A stretch of DNA of 64,000 nucleotides from Gossypium raimondii (GCF_025698545.1 NC_068577.1:6277501-6341500), one strand, 5' to 3'. Shown: positions 26,863-43,685, counted from the stretch's first letter. Program-made: numbers and translations. Notes: a model not told the origin generated them from the sequence alone.

Positions 26863-29800
26863 ATGGAAGGAGACGATGTAGACATGGCAGCTGCTGAATC
26901 CACTGAAGCAGTAATTTTTAGCAACATTTGTTGTTGTTTTTTTACATTTTTATTTTTAGTGTTAGGGGTTTTTCCCCCTATTTTAAGAAAACCCTAATTC
27001 TATGTAATGTGCAGGATCTTGATGACATGAAAAAAAGGTTAAAAGAGATGGAGGAAGAAGCCGCTGCTCTTCGTGAGATGCAAGCTAAGGTCGAGAAAGA
27101 GATGGGTTCCGTACAAGGTTTTTTCCCCCTATCTCCTTTTTGCACGATTTGTTTTTTTTTTTTAAATTAGTTTGAATATAATAATTTGATTGACTTGCTT
27201 TGGATTTTCTCTTGTGGATTCTTATAATTGGGTTTTGATTTATAATGGTGTGATGTGATTGCTAAACTATCTGAGAAATCCTTTCGTTTTGTTTTATATC
27301 TGTTATTTAGATACTGAAAAATGCTTTACAATTGAAAGCAAATCACTTATGGTTTTCGACTTTCATGATTGCTTGGAATGTTAAAATCCAGAAGGTAAGT
27401 GTGTCATACAAGATGAAGATTGCCTTCAAATGTTTTGTTCTTTAATTTGAGTTGTATGTACATCTGTTCTTGTTGGATATAATCGAAAGCACAAGTATTG
27501 AGAATCATTATCTATATTTATTTCTATGCAACTAGATCCTGCTGCTGCTGCAGCTACATCTCAGGCAAATCGAGAGGAAGTGGATTCTCGATCAGTCTTT
27601 GTGGGCAATGTGAGTCCTCTTTCCCTTTCTAATTTTGTTGCTTGCCTTTGCATAGGTCTCCATAAACAGTGCTGATACTGTTTTCTTTATTATTTTTATT
27701 ATTAGTTTGATTTTGGTGATTTGATAGGACAAGTCAAGCCGTGATGATAATTCTAAGCATTTTCGTGTGGTGGGAATTGGGAAACAGCTTATGTTTTTTT
27801 TCCCATAGATTCTGAAATTAGCATGCAATTTAACTATCTGTGTAGCTTATGGCTGCTTATTGACAGATATTTCTCAATAACAGGGATGAATATATTCATT
27901 TGCTTCCTTAGAATCAACTTCCATAGTTTCAGGCTTCGGTCATGAAAGCCTTTGTGTAGGCCTATAGGGGCTCTAAATGACTTGTAATATGAAACTGATC
28001 TTGCTGAAACTTACAATATGAAGTGCACTAGCCTCTAGGTACAACCAAATTTTACGAATATAGTATCATGAAATCATCTACATAATACTTGCAAATTCTT
28101 ATTCCTAACTGATTAAGCCAAGGTACGGTACTACTGGAATTCAGACCAATCTTCATAGCTGAAGTTAAAATCTGGGTATAATTCAAATCGAGTTAACTAG
28201 TGGTCCAGTTATATTAGTGCATCTGGTGGATAATCTGGATTAAGAGCCACTACCAAGCAGTATCTTAATGGCTAGTGTTAGGAGTCCTGTTTGAGGTATA
28301 TTTGTACAAGAGGTGCACCATTTGCATGAAGAAACCAGCCATTGATTGCTACATATTCCTCGCTTTGTCTGAGCATGGAGTATAACAAAAGATGTAACGG
28401 ACTAGACAGTCATTTAGAACATTACAATAAGTGTTGAATACAACATCTGTTAATACTTTAAAGTTCAATGCAACAGAAGCCTTTCATTATCAACTCCAGT
28501 TCTCCTTCTGACTGCTTCTGATTGAATATTGATGGTGTCTGCTATGGTTCAATCTCAGTTCTTGATATGATCTTTCCAGGCCGATGCAGAACAATTACAA
28601 TGTTGAGGAAAATAAATGTTAAAGAGAGTTATCTTTCCATAATATATAACTTGTCATAAAATGTTTTCTCTTGAAAAATTGGTTGATGGACTTTCTTGCT
28701 TTCTTATCATTGTTGTAGAAGAATGCTATGGACATTTCTTCTTTACGGCAGTTGTCCAAATGAGCTCTGCCCTAGCTTGGTCATATAGGGTTGACGTGGC
28801 CATAATATTGCATTGACCCTGGTTCATGACTTAATGAACTGGGATTTATTCCTTTAATGTGCTGTCCTCTCCTTAGTCCTTACCTTTCCCAAGTTGTAAA
28901 CTTTTTTTTTTTTTTTTGATACAATCCCAAGTCATAAACTTTGAGGTCTATTGACTATAATTATAGGCTTGAGCAGTGTCTTTGAAGTATGGAATTCAAG
29001 GATTGGTAAAAGCTGCTTAACTAAGAGGGTTAGAATACGTTAGCTTTACTACATTTACTTTATGGTATATTAACTATAATGGATAGCCCAACAGATCTAA
29101 TTTGATAGATGTGCATCATTATTAATGTACCATTTTTCTCTTTTCTCCACTCTTGTGAAATGCTTCAACTGCCTATCTTGTTACAACAAGCGAGCATTTC
29201 CTTCTTTATGTATCAAATGTAAAATTTGGTCATTTAACATGGTGAAGGATTCTCAGTTTAGAATCCTTTGTTAACTTTATCTTTTACTACAATCGCAGGT
29301 GAAGCTTCATTCTTCAAGTTTTCTGATTTAGTATCTGGGGTTGGGTGAAAATATCCTATAGAAATGTTCTTGTGCTAGGAAAACACACAGGCCATACTAC
29401 TTTTATGTGATTAAGAGAGATGATAAAAACAAGAGTGTTAAAAAGTTTGGAGTCAAATTTTGAAGGGAAGAAAACTTCAAGCCTTTCAGTATAAGGAAAA
29501 TCTGAAGGCAGAAAAAAAAAGAACAAGAAAAATGTTTAAAAAAAGCCTGTAAAAGAAAGGATTTTGCAATAGTCTTTGATTCGACATTACTTTAAATAGC
29601 AGGAAAAAGTGAGGAAAAAAAATATGTATTACTGTTGTGAAATTATTGTCTTGATTTGAGCACTTGGCCTGGGATGGATGGAGAAACAAAATTTGATTCA
29701 AGATTCCTGAAACGATCTGAAATCAGGTGAAAGGACGCATTTTGCCGAGTAAAGACTAGCAGTGGATATTTGCTGTTTTATTTGCAAACCAGAGTGCTGC

Positions 29801-31101
29801 TTTTGCTGGTGGTCAATGCTTGAAGAATTTCTAGTTGTCTTACTTCTTATGGTGAGGGGTCTTTGATCTCTTTTTATTTCATCACTTGGGACAAGTAGAG
29901 ATCGCCAGTTTCTTTCTAATAATCATTATTTTTTTGACGCCCCCTACCACAAAAGATGGGAAAAGAAAATGAACAAAAATTTTGTTTTTCTCCTTCTTTC
30001 CTTCACTGTTAAATGCTAAGTTTTTCAAGGGATGTTTTGGCATCTATTTTTTATTCTAGAATGCAGCATAATTCATATTATCTATCTATATTTTCTTAGG
30101 CTGTTGTTAAGATCATTGATCAATGTGTTGACCCCATCTATCACTGATGTCTGACCTGTGTGAATACTAATTGCTCAAGAAATTTTAACCATTTGCTTCT
30201 TTAGTCTCGTTCCTTAATTTGAAACACCAGAGCAAACTGGTCGGTTAAGTATGTAAACTAAGAACTGGTCTTTGTTGAGGCTGGTCTGATCTCTTTTACA
30301 AAGGCGATTAGTAAGTAGATACTTGCTGCACAGGTGACCTTGTTTGCTACTTAGTCTCTATTTTGTTATAAAAATTGATTGCCACTTGTGTCTTGTTATT
30401 ATTATTAATTTTTCATATCCTGTTGTGTCCGTTTTACTGGCTACATTTAAAACATTCTGAGAATGCAGGTGGATTATTCATGTACTCCTGAAGAAGTTCA
30501 ACAGCATTTCCAGACTTGTGGGACTGTAAATAGGGTTACTATTCGTACAGACAAGTATGGTCAGCCAAAGGGTTATGCTTATGTAGAGTTCGTTGAAGCT
30601 GAGGCTGTTCAGGAAGCTCTTCTTTTGAATGAATCTGAACTTCATGGCAGGCAATTAAAGGTAAAACTTGTTTTTCTTTTCCTTTCAAGAAGAAAACAGT
30701 GTCTTCTACACCATGAAAAATAGCCACGGATAAAACCTTCAGTTTAAACTATTTAAACAAAAAGTGCTTTATCTATATCGTTGTAGGTCACAGCTAAGCG
30801 GACCAATATACCTGGGATGAAACAATATCGTCCACGTCGGTCCAACCCTTTTATGCGACCCAGGGGTCCATTCATGGCTCCATATTTCTTTGCTCCATAT
30901 GGATATGGGTATGTCCTATAGATGTAGTTTTTCTCATCTCAATTTCGGATTAGCTTCTTATATCTCAGTAAATGATTGTACTTCCGTTTTCAGTTTTTGC
31001 AAACCTTAATAAAAGATGTTAAAAAGTTCATCCTATACCTATATAATTGCAGGAAGGTTCCACGGTTGAGAATGGCAACGCGTTACAGCCCCTATTATTA
31101 G
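26863..31101 (+). CDS. PABN: Nuclear poly(A)-binding protein (PABPN1/PABN type)
   Basis: Binds growing poly(A) tails in the nucleus and stimulates poly(A) polymerase. Six exons (26863-26910, 27015-27117, 27536-27609, 30469-30660, 30787-30908, 31053-31101) join to 195 aa. An acidic N-terminus ([16 protein letters not shown]) is followed by a coiled-coil helix (residues ~17-50, [20 protein letters not shown]), then one RRM with RNP2 VFVGNV (71-76) and RNP1 KGYAYVEF (109-116). The C-terminal tail is Arg/Pro/Tyr-rich ([17 protein letters not shown], ending TRYSPYY), as in this family. All introns are GT-AG. Intron 3 is 2.86 kb, much longer than the rest, and splits the RRM just after RNP2. The short N-terminus compared with animal PABPN1 is normal for plants. 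Which plant paralogue it is cannot be said. Confidence 0.95.
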
Positions 31102-31736
31102 GTACTTGGACTGAACTGGTTGTTCTGAATGCTTTTCCTATCCGCATCTTTGAGGTTCGTTGTATCGAATTGAAGTCGATATGCCAAAGCTATGGTACAA
31201 AATTGGTGGTCTACTTTGATTGATGGTGAACTACTTTAGTATGTTTCTTCTGTGTTGTCTGATGATGTAGACATGTTTTGAGTAATGTTGAGCTGCCCTT
31301 TGTGCTTTTTCCTCAAGAAACATCTTGTTGGTACTTTTTTCTTAAGAATTGAATCATCAGCTTTTAGACTTATGTTTAAAACCACAAGTACAATTTAGGA
31401 TGCTATATTTTGAATTTTTTTTTAATTTCTTTCGACTTCTCATACTAATTTTGAGTTTTGAGTTTAGGGTTTGATTTATGACTTCTAAGCATTATTTGCT
31501 AAAGGTTTCATAAATAATTTTCAAGAAAAAAATTCACATTTATATATTTTTGAGCTATTTTCACTATTTGACATATGAAATATATATTATTACATCATAA
31601 AAATTTAAATTAAATAAAAAATAAAATTTAGAATAATTGCGATTTTCTAACTTATCAAAGAAATCAATCAAACACCATAGTTATTTTTGGGTCAGTTATT
31701 AATCAGTCTTCGCCTTTGCCCTTCTAGCTATATATA
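31102..31736. other. 3' flank of the PABN gene
   Basis: 3' UTR and AT-rich intergenic DNA up to the pogo-like element. No coding potential seen. Confidence 0.45.
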
Positions 31737-33295
31737 TAGAGGAAAACCTCTATCTGTAAAATAATATCATTGGGATCTGAAGAAACTATTATTTTATCAT
31801 AAGTGAATATTTTATTAATTTAGAGAATATTTCATACTTTATGCATGAGTTTTTTTTTATTATAAAATTCAATATAGATGTAGGTGCAATGAATCAAAGC
31901 TAATTGGTTCATGTAACAAAAGAAAAGAGTTAATTAATTGATTCATGTAATCAAAAAGAAAAAGCGATGATGGTTTCAAAATCCAATACGTATATATTTA
32001 TTGGATAGATTAAAATTTTATTACAAATAGACACATAAATTTTATTATAAATAGACACATGTATTTATCAAAATATTGTAATTCATATAATCTTCTCATT
32101 TATGGCTTTCCATTTGAAAAGTGTAAAAAGGTCTACATTGATAGATGAGATGAGAAAAACATTATGGGAGTACAAAAATAAGCATCCCTATTCAAGTCAA
32201 AAGATTTGCATCATTGAGTTCAACAATTAGCCAATCAACAATATCAAATATTCTTAAAAGGTCATCTGAATATTTGTCAAAAAAGATAAAGAATAGCTAT
32301 GTTAAAAGGCACAAATCAACCAAAAATCTTGAATTAGAAAAGGTGTTGTATGAGTGGTTTCTCCAATATCAAGAGAAAGTTAACATGATTGGAGAAATGA
32401 TTCAAATTAAAGCAAAAGAGTTTCTACAGAAAATGTATGGTGATGCAAATTCCAAATTTAACTTCTCAATTGACTGGCTAGAACGGTTCAAGGCAAGACA
32501 TGGGATTAAGTCTTATAGAAGATTTGGTGAAAGTGATTTAGTTGTTATGGAGAACATTGAAGATGCTTCACCTCAAATAAGAGCTAAATTGGAATATTTT
32601 GATTGGAAGGATATCTATAATATAGATCAAACAGGCTTATTTTATCGTTTGTAAGCAGATCATTCACTGGCTACAAAGCAATTAGAAGGACGAAAAAATG
32701 ATAAGGAAAGACTTACTGTTGTGGTTTGTTGCAATGAAGATTGTTCAGATAAAATACCTCTTTGGGTTATTGGTAAGTTTGCTAATCCTAGATGCTTTAA
32801 ACATGTCACTGAAAAGAAATGTGTTGCTTACAGTAGATAATTGTCCAGCCCATCCCAAGGTTATTGAATGCTTGAGAAATGTTGAATTATTCTTTTTGCC
32901 TCCAAATTCAACATAAAAACTTCAACCATGTGATGCTAGAATTATTAGAATAGTTAAGATTTATTATTGGTGTTGCTTTTATTCTAGCATATTGGAAGGT
33001 TATGAGAAATGAGTAATGGATGTGGCAACTGATGACAAGTAAGATTCAGATGACAATAGTGTTTTACCACATGTTTCTTCAAGAATGATTTAATACAATA
33101 TGAGAAGAATATACCAGAGTTATCTAGAAAACACTTTAGTTTTGTGTATTTTTAGTATATTTAATGAATTATTATTTTATAAAAATTAATATGTTATGCA
33201 TTTAACGAATTATTATTTTATCCGCTTGGCCCAAGTCGGAACTGGAAAAAATTATTATTTAACCGAGAATAGTAACTTATCGAGGTTTTATTGTA
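31737..33295 (+). mobile_element. pogo/Tigger-like DNA transposon, decayed
   Basis: The left end reads AGGAAAACCTCTATCTGTAA, then TTGGGATCTGAAG and TTTTATTAATTTAGAGAATA. The right end, reversed, reads TACAATAAAACCTCGATAAG with a TCCAGTTCCGACTTGG block. Both resemble the plant pogo/Lemi1-type terminus (TACAGTAAAACCTCTATAAA ... TTGGGACC), which I know from Tc1/mariner-superfamily elements of plants. A transposase relic lies between them. The ends are diverged and the TA duplication cannot be proved. Confidence 0.65.
32120..33100 (+). pseudogene. pogo/Tigger-like transposase, broken
   Basis: The order is that of a CENP-B/pogo transposase: a helix-turn-helix region (LWEYKNKHPYSSQK, frameshift, then TISNILKRSSEYLSKK), a second HTH ending NFSIDWLERFKARHGIKSYR, then the DDE_1 core with DIYNIDQTGLFYRL (first Asp region). 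After a stop at 32652 follow TKQLEGRKN, ERLTVVVCCNED, DKIPLWVIGKFANPRCFKHV, then LLTVDNCPAHPKVIECLRNV (second Asp) and LFFLPPNST. Several frameshifts and stops exclude function. The usual first motif is DET; here it is DQT. Confidence 0.85.
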
Positions 33296-33764
33296 ATTTA
33301 GAAAGTCGGAGGCGGAGAAAAGTAATGGAAATGGTTATGGATAGAAAAGAAGAAATTGATGTTTATTTCTGGAAATGAAAAGAAACAAAGAGCTACCAGT
33401 TTCAGCAACTCAGAGTTTGAAGAGTAGAACAAAGTGCTACCCAGATAGACATAACTAGGAAATTTATTGCAAACAGCAGACAGGTGTCAGCCTTATCCCT
33501 TTCTCACTCTAATCCTACTTTCACTCCTTACACTTTTCACACATTCCAAATCCAATCCCTATTGAAATGTATTGTGTTAAAACTGACTCACATTACAAAA
33601 TCGACTGAGAAAAACAAATAAATCCTTTTAAGTGCAATTATTAAATGAAATTAAATCCAGAAGGACTAAATTTAAATTTTTAAATAGTACCGGCACTGTT
33701 TCTACAATTTACACCCTTTCTTACTTTTTATATTTCATATTCTCTAAAGAATAAACAGACAAAA
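33296..33764. other. 5' flank of the DAHP synthase gene
   Basis: Upstream DNA. A possible TATA (TTTTTATATTTCATATT, about 33725) lies 40 bp before the ATG and is close for a promoter, so the real start may be further up. Nothing else recognised. Confidence 0.4.
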
Positions 33765-38001
<4,237 letters not shown>

Positions 38002-39075
38002 AGGGTTTCCTTATTAGTTTTCTTAGTCGAGCAAATGTAGGCGTGCGGATCACAAGTAGTGATAGAATGGTTAGGGTTAAGTATATAGGGTTCCTAAGAA
38101 CTAGTTTGAAGGTCAGTTTTGGTGGAGAGACGGGTAATGATACGAGTATGGGCTATATATTGTCTGTTTGAAGAAATTTTTGGACTATAATGAAACTTCT
38201 AATAAGTGGAACATAAAAGAGGAGCATATTATGTGAGAAATTTATGTTGTGTTGTGTATGACTAGGATTCTGTGTCATTTTATATACATATTTTTTTATA
38301 AACAGTAAAAAAATTGAACCCAACTAGACCAGTCTGATCTGTGAAAATTAATGAACATTTCTAACTCTAATCTGAATAAGTTCACTTTAAAGAAAAGAAT
38401 GTATTAGAGAAGTAATCATTAAGGATGGTCTCCCAGGTCCCACCATCTTTCACTCTATCCTTATCCTTTCCATCTACTATATTTTATTGCAAAATTGGGT
38501 AAACCCTGATGTTAGTCCTTTTGATCACTACTATATTTTTTTAATTTTTGATATTCCAAATTTTAGTCCTAAATTCTTTTTAATTTTAAAATTTAAATAT
38601 CTGTTGTGAGTAATATTTAAAAATAGTAAATATTACACATATAATAATATATTTAGCATATAAGATTTTAAAACTGTGCAGCTTAACAAATTAGTTAAGA
38701 TGGACATTTCAAATTAGAAAGAATATAAAAATAAATTAAAATATATGAACTAAATCCACTTTTTAATATTCAAATTAAGGTTTAAAATTTAATGTCTATT
38801 GTGACCAATGATTTAAACCCTAAACCAAGTTAAAAAAGAGAGGAGTAAAGGTACTGGTGTGTAGCTTTTAATTTCTTTTAATATCTCTCTATATTCATTA
38901 TCATTATTATCTTACATTCGCATCTTTTCTTTTCTTTTTACACCAACCTACAATTCCTTTTCTCCCCCAGTACCAAACTACAATTTTACCCGTCACGTGA
39001 TCAACCATAGATAACCATACCCTAATATCTACATTACATCACCATTTCACCACTGATTTCCGCCACCTGTCCCCG
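38002..39075. other. Convergent intergenic region between DHS and the EXORDIUM-like gene
   Basis: Holds the 3' UTRs of two convergent genes and AT-rich spacer. No ORF or repeat recognised. Confidence 0.5.
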
Positions 39076-39975
39076 TCAAACTAGCGCCTTGCACCTCGAC
39101 GTCTGCGGATCCCACATCGCCGGCAACAAGTATTGCCGGCCGTTAATGCCGTTGGCATTGTAGCTCGCTCCGGTGCTCTTCTCCACCAACAGTTTACCCG
39201 GATAACCCGGGTACGAACCCGACCCGAAAATCCCCGTGCAAGCTGAAACCGCCTCCAACGGCGCGTCGGCGGGTCCCTGGAAATATCCGTTGTTAAACGG
39301 GTTGGTAACAGTGTTAGCCAAAAGGGTGGCCAAGTTGATAATCATTCCGTCAATCCCAACGTCTCCATTGGGAGCCACCAACGGCGGAGTTTGGGGACCA
39401 TAAATAGGCTGGTGAAATGGCCAGGCGCATTGACCAGGACATTGAGTCTCCGAGTTTCCAACCCAGATAAAAGTACCACGAACCCGACCCCGACCAACCC
39501 GGTTCGACCCGTGAGTCCCGCACCTCATGCAGAACCCTTCGACGGCGACGTCTTTGGCCGTGAGGATAACGCTGACCGTACCTACGCCGTTGAATTTCCC
39601 GGCCAACGCCGGCAAGTGTGGGTTCTTAAGGGTTTTACCGAGCGGGTAATTTTCGAGGAGGATTTGTTTGCCCACGACCAAAGTGGAGGAACCGGACTTG
39701 TATTTCTCCGTCGTTTTCCACCAAAACGACGCCGACGGAACCTTGGGTTTGACGGCGGAGCTCAAAGAGTTGATGAAATCGACGATTATGGAGCGTTGGG
39801 TTGGGGAGAACTTCCCGTACCAGATGAGATTAACGGTGATCTTCCCCTTCAAGAGTGGCCCATTGTGGTACTTCAACACCAGAGGCTGCTCTTTAACGAG
39901 CTCGGAGAAGGTAAAAGGGATGCCAGAAAGGAGCAGGAGAGTGAGAAGATTGTAAATAGAAGCAGAAGCCGCCAT
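39076..39975 (-). CDS. EXORDIUM/PHI-1-like secreted protein
   Basis: Single exon, 299 aa, the usual length of the family (Phi_1 domain). These apoplastic proteins are linked to brassinosteroid- and phosphate-dependent growth; their biochemical activity is not known. A signal peptide spans residues 1-24 (hydrophobic YNLLTLLLLSGIPFTFS). Then follow the family blocks LVLKYHNGPLLKGKITVNLI, WYGKFSPTQRSIIVDF, WWKTTEKY, STLVVGKQILLENYPLGKTL, ILTAKDVAVEGFCM, WVGNSETQCPGQCAWPFHQP, GPQTPPLVAPNGDVGIDGMI, INLATLLANTVTNPFNNGYF, GIFGSGSYPGYPGKL and YLLPAMWDPQTSRCKALV. Family members usually read FCMSRCGTHGS; here the Ser is missing (FCMRCGTHGS), a one-codon difference. Closest by eye to Arabidopsis EXL2/EXL4-type proteins. 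A TATA box lies 46 bp upstream of the ATG. Confidence 0.95.
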   Translation of the reverse strand: MAASASIYNLLTLLLLSGIPFTFSELVKEQPLVLKYHNGPLLKGKITVNLIWYGKFSPTQRSIIVDFINSLSSAVKPKVPSASFWWKTTEKYKSGSSTLVVGKQILLENYPLGKTLKNPHLPALAGKFNGVGTVSVILTAKDVAVEGFCMRCGTHGSNRVGRGRVRGTFIWVGNSETQCPGQCAWPFHQPIYGPQTPPLVAPNGDVGIDGMIINLATLLANTVTNPFNNGYFQGPADAPLEAVSACTGIFGSGSYPGYPGKLLVEKSTGASYNANGINGRQYLLPAMWDPQTSRCKALV

Positions 39976-40020
39976 TGTTACAGAGAAAATTTGAATGAAA
40001 AAGAAATGAGTGAAGGTGCG

Positions 40021-40027
40021 TTTTATA
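40021..40027 (-). promoter_or_regulatory. TATA box of the EXORDIUM-like gene
   Basis: Minus-strand CCCCCTATAAAACGCACC, 46 bp before the ATG at 39975, followed by a CT-rich leader. Position and context fit a plant TATA box with a short 5' UTR. Confidence 0.65.
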
Positions 40028-41045
40028 GGGGGTGATTTGGTGAGGGGGAAACAGCTGTTTGAAGAAGAAAGGGGAGGTGGAGAGAGATGATTGGGTACGA
40101 AATATGAAATGGGAAGAGGAGGTTCGCCAGGCTGTAACGAGTTGAAAGGGTGAGGTGGCGGGTAAAATAGAGTGGGAGTTGGGTTTAGAGAAAAAAGACC
40201 GCTTGCAGTTTTGCGTGGGGAGACATTCGGGGATGAAATGGGTTAATTACAATTGGAGACCCTCCCTAGTCCCTAGTCCCTAGTATTGTCCTAGCTTAGA
40301 GGAAATGCCTCCATTTTATTTAATTCAAAAGAAATCAGATACATGATGGATGCTTCCCAAATGAGATAGGGTGGTCCAACTCCAAAGACCATCATCTTTT
40401 TTAAACCTCAGGCGCGGTGCACCGTAACTACACTACAACTTGATCACCAGATGAGTTCCTTTTAAAAAAAAAGAAGAAGATATTATTCGAATCACGAGTG
40501 CTTTAAATTAATATTTTATATGTTTTAAATTTTTTTATACTCTTTTAAAGTTCAAAATATTTACAACACATAATCAAATAATACGTAATAAATTAATATT
40601 AATAAATTTACACTCTTTGCAATCAAAATTAAAAATTGTTTCCAAAGCTAAAATAAAATTTTAAAACAAACATTTCAATTAAAATGTATGTAAAATTACA
40701 AAGTTTTTAAAATATGATAAAAAATCAATATATTTCCTATTAAATTTGTTTAACATAAACATTAAAAAAGTTTACCAAATCTTTTATTTCTTTAAAATTT
40801 CAGTTATCAATTATTGTTTTTATTTTAAATTTTCTATTACGTACAATTCTATTTGACATAAAAATATGAATTCTTTTTATTTATTTATGTCAGACATACA
40901 TAAATATTATCTTTTAATTTTAATTACGCTCTAATACCTCTATAAATATTATTATGGTGAATTTTTTAACTTACAAATTTCATTTTGGGATGTAGCTTCT
41001 TTTTATTTAAGATGAAAATAGGAAGACACTAATATAAATATAAGT
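40028..41045. other. Upstream DNA of the EXORDIUM-like gene
   Basis: GA-rich near the gene, then AT-rich. No gene recognised up to the MULE target site. Confidence 0.45.
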
Positions 41046-41580
41046 ACTTATGTAGGGCAAATTACAAAAAAAAGTCTTATTTTTTTAAAATTTACCGAAA
41101 TAGGCCCGGTAAATAATTATTTACCGGAATGGGCCCATACCGAGAAAACGCGTCCACGTCAGCGCGATGTCAGTGTACGCGACAGGAAAACGCGTCCTCA
41201 ACGGCGCGCTTTGTCGACGTGGACATTAAGCTTGCTAACATAGACGCGTTTTCACGCGCGTCGGTAGCGTCCACGGGGACGCGTTTTCCCCAGCGAATAA
41301 GATTAACGGCTATTTTTTGACCGTTGGTGAACCCCCAACGGTAAAAAAAACTATAAAAACCCCCACCCCTTATTTTTTTTCACAAATTAATCCTTTCTCT
41401 ATTATTCTCTCAACAACATCTCAATTTCCTTCCAAATTTCTCTCAAATCCATATTTAATCTCAATTTGCTCTCAATTTCCTCTCAAATTTCTCTTAAATC
41501 CTATTTTTCATTATTTTTAAAAAAATCTAATTTTTTTTTAAATTTTTGTTTAAATCGTAAAAATTTGTACGAATTTAGCA

Positions 41581-43090
41581 ATGGCCGGATAATTGATTCG
41601 TCTTGATAACAATCACATATCCGTCGAACAAATGAAAATGGTAACTGTTAAATTTATTTTTTAAATATTATTTAAGATTTTTTTATTTATGCATTTTTAA
41701 ATAAGTATTAATTTATTATTTGTTATAAAAGTCTGTAGATCGGATATTGGAATGTTATATCCGTAATATGCATGGTCCTCCATCACCGTTGGTAGAGAAT
41801 TACCTGCGGGAAGCGGATTTTTGGCACGTGGCGACGGTAGGCCGGGGATGCAAGTTGGACCCGAAACTTATCAGTGCGTTGATTGAGAGGTGGAGACCCG
41901 AGACACACACATTCCATCTTCCATGTAGAGAGTGCACTATCACTTTGGAAGATGTCAATCACATTGGGATTGCTTGGTGGGCGGTACCAAGATCCGGGTC
42001 TGTTCAATCTGGCGATTGGGGAGCGGTGTGCTACGAGCTTTTGGGCGCTATACCAGAGAAAATTAACGGAGGTCGAATCGAGATGGGCTGGTTACGAGAC
42101 ACATTCCCGGATCCTGATGATGATTCAACCGAAGTAGAAAGAATCTGATATGCTCGGGCATACATTCTTCAGATAATTGGAGTTCTCTGATGCCGGACTT
42201 GTCATGGAACCTCGTACATTTAAGATTGCTGCTGAAACTCGTTGATTTTAGAGTAGCTGGTGAATTGAGTTGGGGGTCTGCCGTGTTGGCAACATTATAT
42301 CGGGAGATTTGCGGGGCGACGCGACCGAGTAAAGCGAAAATCAAAGGTTGCCTGTCACTACTGCAGTCATGGGCACGATTTCGCTTTCAATTTTTACGTC
42401 CTCGAGTGGACCACCCATATACATTCCCACGCATAACGAGGTAAATTTTATATTAGATTTTACAATTATTACATAGATTTTAAAAATAATAGTATGCTAA
42501 AAATTTATTTAATTAGGTGGAACCATCCGGCAAGTTATGCTCGATTACCTACCTCTCTTGAAGATATACGACTTCTATTAGACCAACAGTCGGAAGCACA
42601 AGTAAGTATTAAATAAAATTAATATTTCCATCATGAGCTAGTCGATTGGTATTTAGTATTTAGTATTTAGTATTATGTATTATGTATATAACTAATATAC
42701 GCATCATGTTCATATAGTTTCAATGGACACCATACGAGGATTCGGTAATTCGGGCAGTAATTCCGGATGAGTACCTCCAAAATCCAAACGCTTGGCATGT
42801 GAAAGTTGCATTGGTCAACTATGCGACCGTGGAGATGCACCAGTTGGATAGAGAATTACGGCAATTTGGATGTAAACAACCGATTTCCATGGGAACTAAG
42901 GTGTTTGATGATCATCACAAAATCGACCTACGACAATTGCATGCGGATTGGCCGAGAAGATTGGTATGATTATATACCTAATCGGGAACCGATCATCGTT
43001 CCGGAGTTAGCATGCGTGTCGGAATACATGCCATGGTTTAGGATCCATGGGTAAATTGTCAGCAGATGAGAGGCAGCGGTAATTACGTGT
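41581..43090 (+). pseudogene. PMD gene of MULE copy 2, decayed
   Basis: Same exon plan as copy 1: exon 1 41581-41640 (60 nt, donor GTAACT) and exon 2 from 41732. Exon 1 has a stop at codon 4 (MAG then TAA). Exon 2 reads [59 protein letters not shown], then TGA at 42146 where an Arg is expected. A frameshift follows in LQIIG, then MPDLSWNLVHLRLLLKLVDF, RVAGELSWGSAVLATLYREI, WTPYEDSVIRAVIPDEYL, and, in another frame, YDYIPNREPIIVPELACVSE and YMPWFRIHG. The Pro-rich tail present in copy 1 is gone. A block near 41960 is altered as well (VNHIGIAWW instead of [11 protein letters not shown]). Confidence 0.85.
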
Positions 43091-43685
43091 CTCCCTAAAC
43101 CCTAAACTCTAAACCCTAACCCTAATCTAATTTTTAAATTTTTTTAATTAAATTACTCAAGTAATCCTAAACCTTAATTTAATTGATTTTTTCTTAAAAA
43201 TTAATAAACACGAAAACTAATCCAATTTTGAAAAATTTATAAATAATTTAATTGACAAACCCTAAACTCTAAACCCTAATTTATTTAATTTTTCCTTAAA
43301 AATCTTAACTTAAAACACCCTAAACCCTAAACCTAACCCTAACCCCGATCTAATTTTTAAATTTTTTAATTAAATTACTCAAGTAACCCTAAACCCTAAT
43401 TTAATTGATTTTTCTTAAAATTAATAAACACGAAAACTAATCCAATTTTGAAAAATTTATAAATGATTTAATTGACAAACCCTAATTTATTTGATTTTTT
43501 CTTAAAACCCTTAACTTAAAAATACCTTAAACCCTAACCTAACCCTAACCCTAATCTAATTTTTAAATTTTTTAATTAAAGTACTCAAGTAATCCTAAAC
43601 CCTAATTTAATTACTTTTTTCTTAAAAAATAATATACACAAAATTATGAAAAATTTATAAATAATTTAATTAACAAACCCTAAAC
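43085..43685. repeat. Telomere-like tract in three ~220-bp higher-order units
   Basis: Blocks of CCCTAAACCCTAA alternate with a fixed AT-rich spacer (CTAATTTTTAAATTTTTTAA, TTAAATTACTCAAGTAA, ATTGATTTTTTCTTAAAA, AATTTATAAATAATTTAATT). The whole unit recurs three times, at about 43090, 43320 and 43530. It continues after the nested MITE at 44091-44160. Confidence 0.85.

Noticed and set aside
39391..40035. 214-codon open frame on the plus strand
   Set aside because: Antisense shadow of the EXORDIUM-like gene; its composition follows from the GC-rich coding strand.
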